64,000 bases of DNA from JAWKWH01 sp041397625 (lineage in GTDB: Bacteria > Pseudomonadota > Alphaproteobacteria > Rhizobiales > Rhizobiaceae). Below are positions 1 to 9,444 of the stretch, in pieces. A program made the translations under genes and the position numbers. The notes under the pieces were generated by a model. The model did not search any database, had not been told where the DNA came from, and saw only the letters and a list, made by a program, of their open reading frames with translations. The stretch covers positions 496,001 through 560,000 of the forward strand of contig JAWKWH010000001.1 in assembly GCA_041397625.1 (NCBI GenBank), given 5' to 3'. Numbering within the stretch: position 1 is the stretch's first letter; every line of letters begins with the position of its first letter.

Positions 1-1588
1 CGCGCGCGCGCTCAAGGGACGTGGCGCTGCGGACGAGCGCGTCGAACCGCAGGCCTTCGCCGCCGAACATCCCGTCGACGATCGGGACGAGGCCGTGGCC
101 GAGATGGTTCTGGACGACGAAGACGCCAACACGCCGCTTGAGCCGGGTTCCGGCGCGCCGGATCTCGACGCCATCGTAGAGCGTGTGCGGCAGGACAAGA
201 AGGGAAGTGCCGTCGCCGGAGCGGACGAAACCGGCAAGTCCGACTTCATTGCCGCAGCGCGCCGCGCCGCGCAGGCTGCGGCGGCCGAAGCGGAGACCAC
301 CAGAAGTCGCGCCAACAACCGTCGGTCGGGTGGCCATTCCACTGCGATGGGCGTCCTGCAGCGTGGCCGCAAACCGATCCTCATCGGCGCCAGTGTTCTG
401 CTGATCGCCCTTGCCGGCCTGCAACTGGGCAAGGCCTTCCTGGGCAGTGACGGCGCTCGCACGGTCGCCGACATGCCGGCCATGGAAGACAGCACTGCCG
501 CCGACGACACGGCCGCAGGCGACATGGATGCCGATGGCGAGGCGATTGCCGACGAGGATATTGCCGAAGCGGCTTCCGCCAGCTCCGATGTCCGGGTCGT
601 CGAACCGAACGACACGGCCGCCACTGCCGATAGCGCTTCCGCCATGGCCCCCGGGCCGGACATGGTGGCGGAGAAGACCGACGACATGGCCGCCGTCAAG
701 CCGGACTTGACGCCCGCGCCTACCGCGACGATTACCCAGGTGCCGGTCGAGGCCGGTCCGGTCGCCTTGCGTGAAGCCGCCGAAACCGGTGATGCCAAGG
801 CACTTTACGAGGTCGCTTCGCGCTACGCCGAGGGTCGTGGCGTTCAGTCGGATCTCAAGAAGGCGGCCAAATGGTATCGGGCGGCGGCTGATCTAGGCTT
901 CGCTCCCGCCCAGTACCGGATCGGCAACTTCTACGAAAAAGGTCTCGGCATCGAGCGCGACGCCGCCAAGGCGATGACCTGGTATCAGCTCGCTGCCGAA
1001 CAGGGCAATGCCAGCGCCATGCACAATCTGGCGGTTCTGTTTGCGATGGGAGCCGGCGGCCAGACCGACAATGAATCGGCCGCGCGCTGGTTCGGCAAGG
1101 CGGCAGAACTCGGGGTCAAGGACAGCCAGTTCAATCTCGGCATCCTGTCGGCCAAGGGCGTTGGGCTGAAACAGGATCTGGAAGCCTCCTACAAATGGTT
1201 CGCGCTCGCTGCGAACACCGGCGACAAGGATGCCGCCGCCAAGCGCGACGAGATCGCCAACGCACTTCGTCCAGAGCAGTTGGCCAATGCCCGCGCCGCC
1301 GTCGATCTCTGGAAGGCCAAGCCGCTGGTCGCCGACGCCAACACCGTGGTTGTGCCGGCGGAATGGACCGAGGACAGTTCACGCACCGCCGCCGTTGACA
1401 TGAAGCAGGCGGTCAAGAACATCCAGCTTATCCTGAACAACAACGGCTATGACGCTGGTCCTGCCGACGGCATGATGGGCGAGCGCACGAGGAACGCGAT
1501 TGTCGCGTTCCAGAAAGCTAATGACATGCCGGCCACAGGTGAGGTCGACGAGGCGCTGGTGAAGGCGCTGCTGGCGCTCAACGAGTGA
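1..1588 (+). CDS. PodJ-like localisation factor, C-terminal part (Sel1 repeats and peptidoglycan-binding domain)
   Basis: The frame is open from the first bases of the window, so the gene starts upstream and only about 528 C-terminal residues are visible. Counting from the first internal Met at 95, there is one membrane segment (about residues 93-116). A long Ala/Asp/Glu-rich low-complexity stretch follows (about 120-215). Next come at least four Sel1-type repeats (about 224-390, with GRGVQSDLKKAAKWY and GLGIERDAAKAMTWY signatures). A C-terminal peptidoglycan-binding domain closes the protein (about 433-493, motif DGMMGERTRNAIVAFQ). This order (cytoplasmic part, one membrane pass, Sel1 repeats, wall-binding domain) matches alphaproteobacterial PodJ, a polar organelle-development protein. 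The missing N-terminus would hold the coiled coil that settles the assignment. Other Sel1/peptidoglycan-binding proteins remain possible. Confidence 0.75.
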   Translation, partial: ARALKGRGAADERVEPQAFAAEHPVDDRDEAVAEMVLDDEDANTPLEPGSGAPDLDAIVERVRQDKKGSAVAGADETGKSDFIAAARRAAQAAAAEAETTRSRANNRRSGGHSTAMGVLQRGRKPILIGASVLLIALAGLQLGKAFLGSDGARTVADMPAMEDSTAADDTAAGDMDADGEAIADEDIAEAASASSDVRVVEPNDTAATADSASAMAPGPDMVAEKTDDMAAVKPDLTPAPTATITQVPVEAGPVALREAAETGDAKALYEVASRYAEGRGVQSDLKKAAKWYRAAADLGFAPAQYRIGNFYEKGLGIERDAAKAMTWYQLAAEQGNASAMHNLAVLFAMGAGGQTDNESAARWFGKAAELGVKDSQFNLGILSAKGVGLKQDLEASYKWFALAANTGDKDAAAKRDEIANALRPEQLANARAAVDLWKAKPLVADANTVVVPAEWTEDSSRTAAVDMKQAVKNIQLILNNNGYDAGPADGMMGERTRNAIVAFQKANDMPATGEVDEALVKALLALNE

Positions 1589-1727
1589 TCTGTCGCCGGG
1601 GCGCGAAGCGGCCCGGTCCTTGCCGCAGACGACCTGCGCGCCGATTGTAACCATCGCTGGCGATCATGGTTTGACAGGCGGCGTCGTTGGGCGCAAGACA
1701 GGTTGACAAGCCGTAACGTCGTCTCTT

Positions 1728-2675
1728 GTGCAACCAACGTCGAGTTTCCGGGTGGGCATCTATCTCCCCATCGCCGAGTTGTCGGCCAACATGTTCATAC
1801 TGCTGGCGATGGGGGCGGCGGTCGGCTTTCTGTCCGGCATGTTCGGCGTCGGCGGCGGCTTTCTGATCACGCCGCTGCTGATCTTCTACAACATCCCGCC
1901 CGCCGTCGCCGTGGCCACCGGCGCCAACCAGGTCATCGCCTCGTCCTTCTCAGGCGCGCTCGCCCATATGCGCCGCGGCACGCTCGATTTCAAACTGGGC
2001 GGCGTGCTGCTCGCCGGAGGTATCGCCGGCTCCATTGTCGGTGTCTACATTTTCGCCCTGCTGCGCAGCGTCGGCCAGCTCGATCTCATCATTTCGCTGC
2101 TCTATGTCGGGTTTCTCGGCACTATCGGCGGTTTGATGCTCGTCGAGAGCGTGCGCGCCCTGCGCAAGGCCAGGAGCGGCCACTCGGCGAGCCTCAAGAA
2201 ACCCGGCCAGCACAACTGGATCCATCGCCTGCCGTTCAAGATGCGCTTCCGTGCGTCGAAACTGTTCGTCAGCGTCATTCCGGTCCTGGCGCTCGGCGCG
2301 GTGATCGGCTTCCTCGCCTCGATCATGGGCGTCGGCGGCGGCTTCATCATGGTGCCGGCGCTGATCTACCTGCTCAAGGTGCCGACCAATGTCGTCATCG
2401 GCACCTCGCTGTTCCAGATCATCTTCGTCGCCGCCTTCACCACCATCATCCATTCCTCCACCAACCAGACAGTGGACGTGGTGCTGGCCTTCCTCTTGAT
2501 GCTCGGTGGCGTGGTCGGCGCGCAATATGGCGCCAAGGCCGGTCAGCGGCTGCGCGGCGAACAGCTGCGCGCATTGCTGGCGCTGGTCGTCCTCGCCGTG
2601 GCACTGAGGCTTGCATTCGACCTGTTCGTCGAGCCGGTCGACCCCTATTCGATCACCTTGTCCGAGGCGGCCTGA
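1728..2675 (+). CDS. TauE/SafE family (DUF81) membrane permease
   Basis: This 315-residue polytopic membrane protein has two homologous halves. Each carries the family's glycine-rich motif: GMFGVGGGFLITPLLIF near residue 40 and IMGVGGGFIMVPALIYL near 205. TauE/SafE proteins are inner-membrane carriers linked to export of sulfite, sulfoacetate and other organosulfur anions. No local sulfur gene indicates a substrate. The start is uncertain: GTG at 1728 gives the longest form, and a second GTG at 1752 (product beginning GIYLPIAELSANMF) may be the true start. Neither has a strong ribosome-binding site. The stop codon overlaps the start of the next gene, so the two are translationally coupled. 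Confidence 0.85.
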   Translation: MQPTSSFRVGIYLPIAELSANMFILLAMGAAVGFLSGMFGVGGGFLITPLLIFYNIPPAVAVATGANQVIASSFSGALAHMRRGTLDFKLGGVLLAGGIAGSIVGVYIFALLRSVGQLDLIISLLYVGFLGTIGGLMLVESVRALRKARSGHSASLKKPGQHNWIHRLPFKMRFRASKLFVSVIPVLALGAVIGFLASIMGVGGGFIMVPALIYLLKVPTNVVIGTSLFQIIFVAAFTTIIHSSTNQTVDVVLAFLLMLGGVVGAQYGAKAGQRLRGEQLRALLALVVLAVALRLAFDLFVEPVDPYSITLSEAA

Positions 2676-3451
2676 TGACACGGCTCGCCGCATGTCTTGC
2701 ATGTCTTCTTCTGCTTTCGGTCGTGGCGAAGGCGCAGCAGGTCGATCCGGAGACGATCGAGATCGGCCTTTCCACCGACCAGATTGCGATCACCGCCGAT
2801 TTCACCGGCGCCGATCTGACGATTTTCGGCGCACTCGACAATGCCGACCCGCTGGTGGCGCGCCAGGGTCGCTACGACATCATCGTCGTGCTGCAGGGAC
2901 CGGCCGTGCCTACGGTGGTGCGCCGCAAGGAGCGCCTGTTCGGCATGTGGATCAACCGCCATTCGCTGGCATTCGAGAGTGTACCGATCTCCTATTCGCT
3001 CGCTACCAGCCGCGCGATCCAGGATATAGCCGATGATGAGAGCTTCCGGCGGCTTTCGCTCGGCGTCGATTACATTCACCTCAAGCCCCGCGAGAACAGC
3101 GACATCACGCTGGTCGGCGATTTCACCGAGGCGCTGCGCAATCGCAAGGAAAAGTCGGGCCTTTACAACGAGCGTATCGGCGGCGTGCAGTTCCTGTCGC
3201 AGAACCTGTTCCGCGCCTCGCTGTCGCTGCCGCCTAACGTGCCGGTGGGCACGCATCGCGCCCGCGCATTCCTGTTCAAGAACGGTGTCTTCCTGAAGGA
3301 GACCTCCGCGCCGCTGTCGATCCTGAAAGCGGGCCTGGAGGATACGATCTATCGCTCGGCCCATGATCACAGCTTCATGTACGGAATCGGCGCGGTGATG
3401 CTGGCGATGCTCACCGGCTGGCTCGGCCAGGCCATCTTCCGCAAGGATTGA
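2675..3451 (+). CDS. TIGR02186-type exported protein with C-terminal membrane anchor
   Basis: This 258-residue protein has an N-terminal signal peptide (LAACLACLLLLSVVAKAQQ), an extracytoplasmic beta-rich middle, and one C-terminal membrane segment near residues 228-248 followed by a short basic tail. It resembles the conserved alphaproteobacterial family TIGR02186, whose biochemical role is unknown to me. Its ATG overlaps the TGA of the TauE/SafE gene by one base. The pairing suggests an accessory subunit that works with the permease at the membrane. A longer reading of this frame upstream to 1703 is just an open frame over the permease gene. Confidence 0.75.
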   Translation: MTRLAACLACLLLLSVVAKAQQVDPETIEIGLSTDQIAITADFTGADLTIFGALDNADPLVARQGRYDIIVVLQGPAVPTVVRRKERLFGMWINRHSLAFESVPISYSLATSRAIQDIADDESFRRLSLGVDYIHLKPRENSDITLVGDFTEALRNRKEKSGLYNERIGGVQFLSQNLFRASLSLPPNVPVGTHRARAFLFKNGVFLKETSAPLSILKAGLEDTIYRSAHDHSFMYGIGAVMLAMLTGWLGQAIFRKD

Positions 3452-3461
3452 ACCTACTTTT

Positions 3462-4229
3462 CTAAGCCCGCCGCCGTCCCGTGCGCTCGAGCGTATTGCT
3501 GCGGTCGGGCACCAGCGCGTCGGCGGCGATCGGATAGACCCGCCGGTCGCCGAGCAACAGGGCACGGAACGCCCGTCGCGGAAACAGCCGGTCATAGGCT
3601 GGCGACAGCACGTTCAGCGAACCGGTGAACGCGCCGAAGGCCGGCATGATCATCCGCCTGTCGTCGACGGCGAAACAGGCGCGGCGCACCGAGCGTCCGC
3701 GCCGGCTGATGCGCGCCGCCGGATGCAGATGGCCGGCAACCTCGCCGCCCGCCATCGCGGCAAATGGTTCGTGGCGAAAAGTGACTGGTCCGACCGTCAG
3801 TTCGTCGGCCGAAAAACCCGGCAGGTTCACCGGCGCGTAAGGGTCGTGATTGCCGGCGATCCAGCACCAGTCGCGCCCGGCGGCAAGCGCGCCGAGCGCG
3901 CTCTCGATCTCCGCCGGCAGCCGGTCGTGGCCCTCGCTGTCGTGAAAGCTGTCGCCGAGGCAGACCACCACCGCCGGGTCGTATTCGGCGATCAGCACGT
4001 CTGCGCGCGCCAGCGTGTTGTGCGTATCGTAGGGCGGCACGAACGACCCGCGCCGGGCAAAGGACGAGCCCTTCTCCAGGTGCAGATCCGAGAACGCCAG
4101 CAGGCGGTGGTCGGGGAAATAAGCCGCGCCGCGCCAGTCGCATACCACCGCCCGCCCGGCGATCTCGACGGTCAGCGTGCTGTCGCCGTCGCTTGCGGCA
4201 CTTGTCCGTGGCTGCGGATCCGCGGTCAA
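3462..4229 (-). CDS. pdeM: Ligase-associated DNA damage response metallophosphoesterase
   Basis: This 255-residue calcineurin-like phosphoesterase carries the metal-binding motifs in order: SDLHLEKG (Asp48, His50), GDSFHD (92-97), GNHDP (126-130) and a late GHLHP. It matches the TIGR04123 family (MPE), found only in the bacterial repair cassette with an Lhr-Core helicase, an MBL nuclease and an ATP-dependent ligase. The characterised homologue acts as a manganese phosphodiesterase/monoesterase on DNA ends. The gene is coupled to the helicase: its start overlaps the helicase stop by four bases. Confidence is high because all four cassette members are present here. Confidence 0.92.
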   Translation of the reverse strand: MTADPQPRTSAASDGDSTLTVEIAGRAVVCDWRGAAYFPDHRLLAFSDLHLEKGSSFARRGSFVPPYDTHNTLARADVLIAEYDPAVVVCLGDSFHDSEGHDRLPAEIESALGALAAGRDWCWIAGNHDPYAPVNLPGFSADELTVGPVTFRHEPFAAMAGGEVAGHLHPAARISRRGRSVRRACFAVDDRRMIMPAFGAFTGSLNVLSPAYDRLFPRRAFRALLLGDRRVYPIAADALVPDRSNTLERTGRRRA

Positions 4230-6751
4230 CCCGTCTTCTCCTCCATCTCGGCTACCAGTTCCTCCAGCAATGCGTCATTGGCGTTGCCGGCTACCGTCTC
4301 TTTGCCGATCTCCAGCATCACCGGCACGGCGAGCGGTGAAATGTCGTCGAGTTGCTTATGCACGATTCGCTCCGGTATGCGCGAGAGCATGTCGGCAAGC
4401 CGGCGGATGTCGAGCAGGCCGGCCGCCGCATCCGCCCGTGTCGCCTGCAGCAATATATGGTCGGGCTCGTGGCTTCGAAGCACATCGTAGATCAGGTCGG
4501 CGGAGACCGTGACCTGGCGGCCACTCTTCTCCTTGCCCGGATGACGCTTCTCGATCAGCCCGGCGATCAGCGCGCAGTTGCGGAAGGTCCGTTTCAAAAG
4601 CCAGCTCTCGGCGAGCCAGGCCTCCAGGTCGTCGCCGAGCATGTCCTCGTCGAGCAGGTTGCGAAGCGGGTATTCGCCGCTTGCAAACATGCGGCCGAGA
4701 TCGCGCAGCGCCCACACCGACAGCGCATAGTCGGTGGCGACGAAACCGAGCGGCCGCGCGCCGGCGCGCTCCAGCCGCCTCGTCAGCAGCATGCCGAGCG
4801 TCTGGTGCGCCAGCCGGCCCTCGAACGGATACATCACCATGTAGTAGCGCTCGGCGCGCGGGAATGTCTCGATCAGCAATTCGTCGCGGCCGGGCAGGCG
4901 TGAATGCCGATGCTGCAGGCTCAGCCATCCGGCCACCTGCGGCGGCAGCGCCCGCCATCGTTGCGGCTCGGCCAGGATCTCGCGCACCGTCTGTGCCAGG
5001 TAGGTCGACAGGGGAAACTTGCCGCCGGCATAATAGGGCACTTTCGCGTCCGCCCCGGGCGCACTCGACGCGTAGCATTCGTTCTCGCGGATACCCTCGA
5101 AGCGCAGCACCTTGCCGGAGAACAGGAACGTGTCGCCGGGGCTCAACGCCTCCAGGAACGTCTCTTCGATCTTGCCCAGCACCGGCCCGCCACGCACATT
5201 GCCGCCCTTACCGCGCTGGCGCGTCAGCCGCACGTTCAACATCGGCGCCTCGATGATCGTGCCGACATTGAGCCGGTATTGCTGCGCCACGTGCGGATTG
5301 GCGATGCGCCACAACCCGTCCGCGGTCTTGCGGATGCGGGCGTAGCGCTCATAGGTCTTCAGTGCGTATCCGCCGGTGGCGACGAAGTCGATAACCCGGT
5401 CGAAGGTCTCGCGCGCCAGCGCCGCATAGGGCGCGGCACTGGTCACTTCCTTGTAGAGCGCATCCGCGTCGAACGGCGCGGCGCAGGCGGTACCGAGCAC
5501 ATGCTGGGCCAGCACGTCGATGGCGCCGTCGATTAGCGGCGGCGTGTCCTGCGCGCCCTCGGTGCTGGCTTCCAGCGCCGCGCGGCACTCCAGCACCTCG
5601 AACCGGTTGGCCGGCACCAGGATAGCGCGGCTCGGCTCGTCCATGCGGTGGTTGGAGCGACCGATGCGCTGCGCCAGCCGGCTCGCCCCCTTCGGCGCGC
5701 CGACATGGACCACCAGGTCGACATCGCCCCAGTCGATACCGAGGTCGAGCGTCGAGGTGGCGACGACGGCGCGCAGGCTGTTGCTCTCCATCGCCTTTTC
5801 CACCTTGCGTCGCTGGCCGGCGTCGAGCGAGCCGTGATGCAGCGCGATCGGTAGGCCGTCCTCGTTGGCGCGCCACAATTCCTGGAACAGCAGTTCGGCC
5901 TGGCTGCGGGTGTTGACGAACAGCAGTGTCGTGCGGTGCGCCTTGATGGCGCGGTAGATGTCCGGCACCGCGTAGCGGGCCGAATGGCCGGCCCATGGCA
6001 CGCGCTCCTTGGAATCGAGTATGCGGATATCCGGTTTGGCGCCGCCCTCGACCGTCACCAGCCCGGCGCGCGCGCCCTTCGGCGCCTGCGGCACCAGCCA
6101 GCGCCTCAGCGCATCGGGATCGGCAACCGTCGCCGACAGGCCGGTCGCCTGGAAGCCCGGCTGCAACGTTCTGAGCCGCGCCAGCCCGAGCGCCAGCAGA
6201 TGCCCGCGCTTGGAGGTCACAAGCGAGTGCAGCTCGTCGAAGATACAGAAGCGCAGGCCGGCGAAGAACCGTTGCGCATTCTTCGACGCGATCAGCAGCG
6301 CGAGCTGCTCCGGCGTCGTCAGTAGTATGTCGGGTGGGTTGAGCTTCTGGCGCTGGCGCTTGTGCGCCGGCGTGTCGCCGCTCCTTGTCTCCATGGCGAT
6401 GTCCAGGCCGATCTCGCTCACCGGCTCGGCGAGGTTGCGGTGGATGTCGACGGCGAGCGCCTTCAGCGGCGAGATATAGAGCGTGTGGACGCTGCGATGG
6501 GTTTCGCCCGGCCGCCGCTTCTGCCGGTTCGCCAGATCGACCAGGCTCGGCAGGAAGCCGGCGAGCGTCTTGCCGGCGCCGGTCGGCGCGATCAGGAGGG
6601 TCGAGTTGCCGGCCCGCGCTTCCTCCAGCAGCCGGCGCTGGTGTTCGCGCAACTGCCAGCCGCGCGCCGCAAACCAGTGGGCAAACGCGTCTGGCAGCAG
6701 ATCGGGCGTGGCGGCTTGCCAAAGGTTCGTTTTTTGTTCCACATGGTACAC
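4226..6751 (-). CDS. Ligase-associated DEXH-box helicase (Lhr-Core type)
   Basis: This 841-residue superfamily-2 helicase has Walker A motif APTGAGKT at about 55-62, motif II DELH at 172-175, motif III LSATV, and helicase-C motifs including the arginine-finger region RIGRSNHR. A winged-helix/Lhr-Core C-terminal half and a DUF1998-like end follow. Length and neighbours fit TIGR04121 rather than full-length Lhr, which is about 1500 residues. The protein is expected to translocate 3' to 5' on single-stranded DNA. GTG at 6751 gives the longest form. A second in-frame GTG at 6742 is better placed behind a TAGGTG-like ribosome-binding site and may be the real start. The gene is divergent from the exonuclease gene. 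Confidence 0.93.
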   Translation of the reverse strand: MYHVEQKTNLWQAATPDLLPDAFAHWFAARGWQLREHQRRLLEEARAGNSTLLIAPTGAGKTLAGFLPSLVDLANRQKRRPGETHRSVHTLYISPLKALAVDIHRNLAEPVSEIGLDIAMETRSGDTPAHKRQRQKLNPPDILLTTPEQLALLIASKNAQRFFAGLRFCIFDELHSLVTSKRGHLLALGLARLRTLQPGFQATGLSATVADPDALRRWLVPQAPKGARAGLVTVEGGAKPDIRILDSKERVPWAGHSARYAVPDIYRAIKAHRTTLLFVNTRSQAELLFQELWRANEDGLPIALHHGSLDAGQRRKVEKAMESNSLRAVVATSTLDLGIDWGDVDLVVHVGAPKGASRLAQRIGRSNHRMDEPSRAILVPANRFEVLECRAALEASTEGAQDTPPLIDGAIDVLAQHVLGTACAAPFDADALYKEVTSAAPYAALARETFDRVIDFVATGGYALKTYERYARIRKTADGLWRIANPHVAQQYRLNVGTIIEAPMLNVRLTRQRGKGGNVRGGPVLGKIEETFLEALSPGDTFLFSGKVLRFEGIRENECYASSAPGADAKVPYYAGGKFPLSTYLAQTVREILAEPQRWRALPPQVAGWLSLQHRHSRLPGRDELLIETFPRAERYYMVMYPFEGRLAHQTLGMLLTRRLERAGARPLGFVATDYALSVWALRDLGRMFASGEYPLRNLLDEDMLGDDLEAWLAESWLLKRTFRNCALIAGLIEKRHPGKEKSGRQVTVSADLIYDVLRSHEPDHILLQATRADAAAGLLDIRRLADMLSRIPERIVHKQLDDISPLAVPVMLEIGKETVAGNANDALLEELVAEMEEKTG

Positions 6752-6829
6752 CTACTGCGACGGGTCGGTTTCGCCAAGCCGAAACTGCCGGTCGCCACGG
6801 TAACCGCAAGCGAAGCTGGACCGGAGATC

Positions 6830-7837
6830 ATGCGGGCAAGCGACCTGCTTCATCCAAGGCCCGAGGGGCTCTACTGTCCGCCCGGCGATTTCCACATCGA
6901 TCCGGTGCGCCCGGTGGCGCGCGCGCTTGTCACCCACGGCCATGCCGACCATGCCCGGCCCGGCCACGGCGCGGTGCTGGCGACGGCGGAAACGCTCGAC
7001 ATCATGGCGATCCGCTTCGGCGGCGATCACGCAGCGTCCACGCAGGTCGCCGAACCGGCGCGTCCGGTCGTAATCGACGGTGTCGAGGTCACCTTCTTTC
7101 CCGCCGGCCATGTCCTCGGTTCGGCGCAGATACTGGTCGAGCACAAGGGCATGCGCATCGTCGCCTCCGGCGACTACAAGCGCCGCGCCGATCCGACCTG
7201 CGCGCCTTTCGAGGTCGTGCCCTGCGACGTCTTCATTACCGAGGCGACCTTCGGCCTGCCGGTCTTCACCCATCCCGACGATCGCGGCGAGATCGGCAAG
7301 CTGCTGCGATCGCTAACAACCTTCGGCGAACGCACGCATCTCGTCGGCGCCTATTCGCTCGGCAAGGCGCAGCGCCTGATACGGCTCATCCGCGAGGCGG
7401 GACATGCCGAACCGATTTACATCCACGGCGCCTTCGCCAGGCTCTGCGACTATTACGAAAGCCGCGGCGCGGCGCTTGGCCCGCTTTTGCCGGCGACGAC
7501 CGACGATGCCAGGGCGGATTTCGCCGGCCGGCTGGTGCTCGGCCCGCCCTCGGCTTTCTCCGGTCCCTGGAGCCGGCGCTTCAGCGATCCGCTGGTCTGC
7601 TATGCGTCGGGCTGGATGCGCATCCGCCAGCGCGCCCGACAGCAGGGCGTCGAACTGCCGATGATCGTCTCCGATCACGCCGACTGGCCCGAACTGACCC
7701 GCACGATCCGCGACACCGGCGCCGGCGAGGTCTGGGTCACCCATGGCCGCGAGGAGGCGCTGGTGCGCTGGTGCGGGTTGAACGGCATCGCCGCCACGCC
7801 GCTCAACATCGTCGGCTACGAGGAGGAGAACGAGTAG
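6830..7837 (+). CDS. Ligase-associated exonuclease (MBL fold, beta-CASP-like)
   Basis: This 335-residue metallo-beta-lactamase-fold nuclease carries the metal motif THGHADH at 35-41 and further His/Asp positions (AGHVLGSA, SGDYKRR, DHADW). It matches TIGR04122, the exonuclease of the ligase-associated repair cassette. The chosen ATG at 6830 follows a GGAG four bases upstream and gives the usual family N-terminus (RASDLLHPRPEGLYC). An open frame continues upstream over the divergent helicase gene but has no family similarity. The stop codon is one base from the ligase start, so the nuclease and ligase form an operon. Confidence 0.92.
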   Translation: MRASDLLHPRPEGLYCPPGDFHIDPVRPVARALVTHGHADHARPGHGAVLATAETLDIMAIRFGGDHAASTQVAEPARPVVIDGVEVTFFPAGHVLGSAQILVEHKGMRIVASGDYKRRADPTCAPFEVVPCDVFITEATFGLPVFTHPDDRGEIGKLLRSLTTFGERTHLVGAYSLGKAQRLIRLIREAGHAEPIYIHGAFARLCDYYESRGAALGPLLPATTDDARADFAGRLVLGPPSAFSGPWSRRFSDPLVCYASGWMRIRQRARQQGVELPMIVSDHADWPELTRTIRDTGAGEVWVTHGREEALVRWCGLNGIAATPLNIVGYEEENE

Positions 7838-7838
7838 C

Positions 7839-9440
7839 GTGCGCGCCTTCTCCGCCCTTCTAGACCGGCTGACGCTGACCCCGGCGCGCAACGGCAAGCT
7901 GGCGCTGCTCGACCGGTATTTCCGCGAGACACCGGACCCTGATCGCGGTGTTGCGCTGGCGGCGTTGACGGGCGGGCTCGACCTGCCCGGCGTCAAGCCG
8001 GCGATCATCCGCGCACTGATCCTCGAACGCATGGACGCGGAACTCTTCGCCCACTCCTACGATTTCGTCGGTGATCTCGCCGAGACCGTGTCGCTCGCCT
8101 GGCCGCCAACAGGCCATGGCGAAGAAGCGGAAAGCCCGACGCTCGGCGACGTCGTGGGCATGCTCGGCACGGCCTCGCGCGCTGATGCGCCGGCCATTCT
8201 GGGCGATCTTCTCGACCGGCTCGACGCGCCCGGCCGCTACGCCGTGCTCAAGCTGGTCACCGGCGGGTTGCGCGTCGGCCTGTCGGCGCGACTGGCGAAG
8301 ACGGCGCTGGCGCGGTTCGGCGGTGTCGATGTCGTCGAGATCGAGGAGATATGGCACGGCCTGGCGCCGCCCTATGCGGAATTGTTCGCCTGGCTCGACG
8401 GCAAGGCGGACAAGCCGGCCAACATGTTTGCCGCGCCGTTCCGGCCCGTCATGCTGGCCAACCCCGCCGCCATGGACGATCTCGAAACCGTCGATCCGGC
8501 CGACTATCTCGTCGAATGGAAATGGGACGGCATCCGCGTGCAGCTTTCCTCGTCCGGCGGCCTTACCCGGCTCTATTCGCGCCGTGGTGACGACATCTCC
8601 GCCGCCTTTCCGGAGGTCGTCGAGGCGGCTTTGTTTGACGGCACGCTCGACGGCGAACTGCTGGTCGGCACGCCGCCGGACCATGTCGGCAGCTTTTCCG
8701 ACCTGCAGCAGCGGCTGAACCGCAAGACGGTGTCGGTGAAGCTTCAGCAGAAATTCCCCGCCTTCATCCGCTGTTACGATCTGCTCTTCGACGGTGGCGC
8801 CGACCTTCGCGACCGGCCGCTTGCCGAGCGCAGGCAGCGGCTCGAAACCGTCGTCGGCCGGATGGACCCCTGCCGCTTCGACCTGTCGCCCCAGGTCGAG
8901 GTTGAAAGCTGGCAGGCGCTCGACGGTCTTCGCAACGATCCGCCGCTGCCGGTGATCGAGGGGGTCATGCTGAAGCGGCTCGATTCGCCCTATCTGGCCG
9001 GCCGGCCCAAAGGGCCGTGGTTCAAGTGGAAGCGCGATCCGCATGTCGTCGACGCCGTGTTGATGTATGCGCAGCGCGGCCACGGCAAACGCTCCGGCTA
9101 CTATTCCGACTATACGTTCGGCGTCTGGACCGGCGACGCGGAAAACCCGGCGCTCGTGCCGGTCGGCAAGGCTTATTTCGGCTTCACCGACGAGGAACTG
9201 CGTGCCATCGACCGGTTCGTCCGTGAAAACACGGTGGAGCGTTTCGGCCCGGTACGCGCCGTTCGCGCCGAACCCGGCCACGGCCTCGTGCTCGAAGTCG
9301 CCTTCGAGGGCATCAATCGCTCGACCCGACACAAATCGGGCGTCGCCATGCGCTTTCCGCGCATATCGCGCCTGCGCTGGGACAAGCCGCCGGCCGAGGC
9401 AGACCGGCTGGAGACGGTGGAAAAACTGCTGCCCGAATGA
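7839..9440 (+). CDS. ATP-dependent DNA ligase of the ligase-associated repair cassette
   Basis: This 533-residue ligase has an N-terminal DNA-binding domain (about 1-200), a nucleotidyltransferase domain with the nucleophile Lys228 in EWKWDGIR, a later motif V (WFKWKRD), and an OB-fold domain (to about 530). It belongs to TIGR04120, sometimes annotated as a cisplatin-damage-response ligase. It is separate from the essential NAD-dependent LigA and from LigD. The start is GTG at 7839, one base after the nuclease stop, which shows tight coupling. Together with the helicase, nuclease and phosphoesterase it probably trims, processes and seals damaged DNA ends. Confidence 0.94.
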   Translation: MRAFSALLDRLTLTPARNGKLALLDRYFRETPDPDRGVALAALTGGLDLPGVKPAIIRALILERMDAELFAHSYDFVGDLAETVSLAWPPTGHGEEAESPTLGDVVGMLGTASRADAPAILGDLLDRLDAPGRYAVLKLVTGGLRVGLSARLAKTALARFGGVDVVEIEEIWHGLAPPYAELFAWLDGKADKPANMFAAPFRPVMLANPAAMDDLETVDPADYLVEWKWDGIRVQLSSSGGLTRLYSRRGDDISAAFPEVVEAALFDGTLDGELLVGTPPDHVGSFSDLQQRLNRKTVSVKLQQKFPAFIRCYDLLFDGGADLRDRPLAERRQRLETVVGRMDPCRFDLSPQVEVESWQALDGLRNDPPLPVIEGVMLKRLDSPYLAGRPKGPWFKWKRDPHVVDAVLMYAQRGHGKRSGYYSDYTFGVWTGDAENPALVPVGKAYFGFTDEELRAIDRFVRENTVERFGPVRAVRAEPGHGLVLEVAFEGINRSTRHKSGVAMRFPRISRLRWDKPPAEADRLETVEKLLPE

Positions 9441-9444
9441 TCGG

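Noticed and set aside
1703..2674. In-phase extension of the TIGR02186 gene upstream through the permease
   Set aside because: The N-terminal part is Arg/His-rich with no similarity, and the signal peptide begins at the ATG at 2675.
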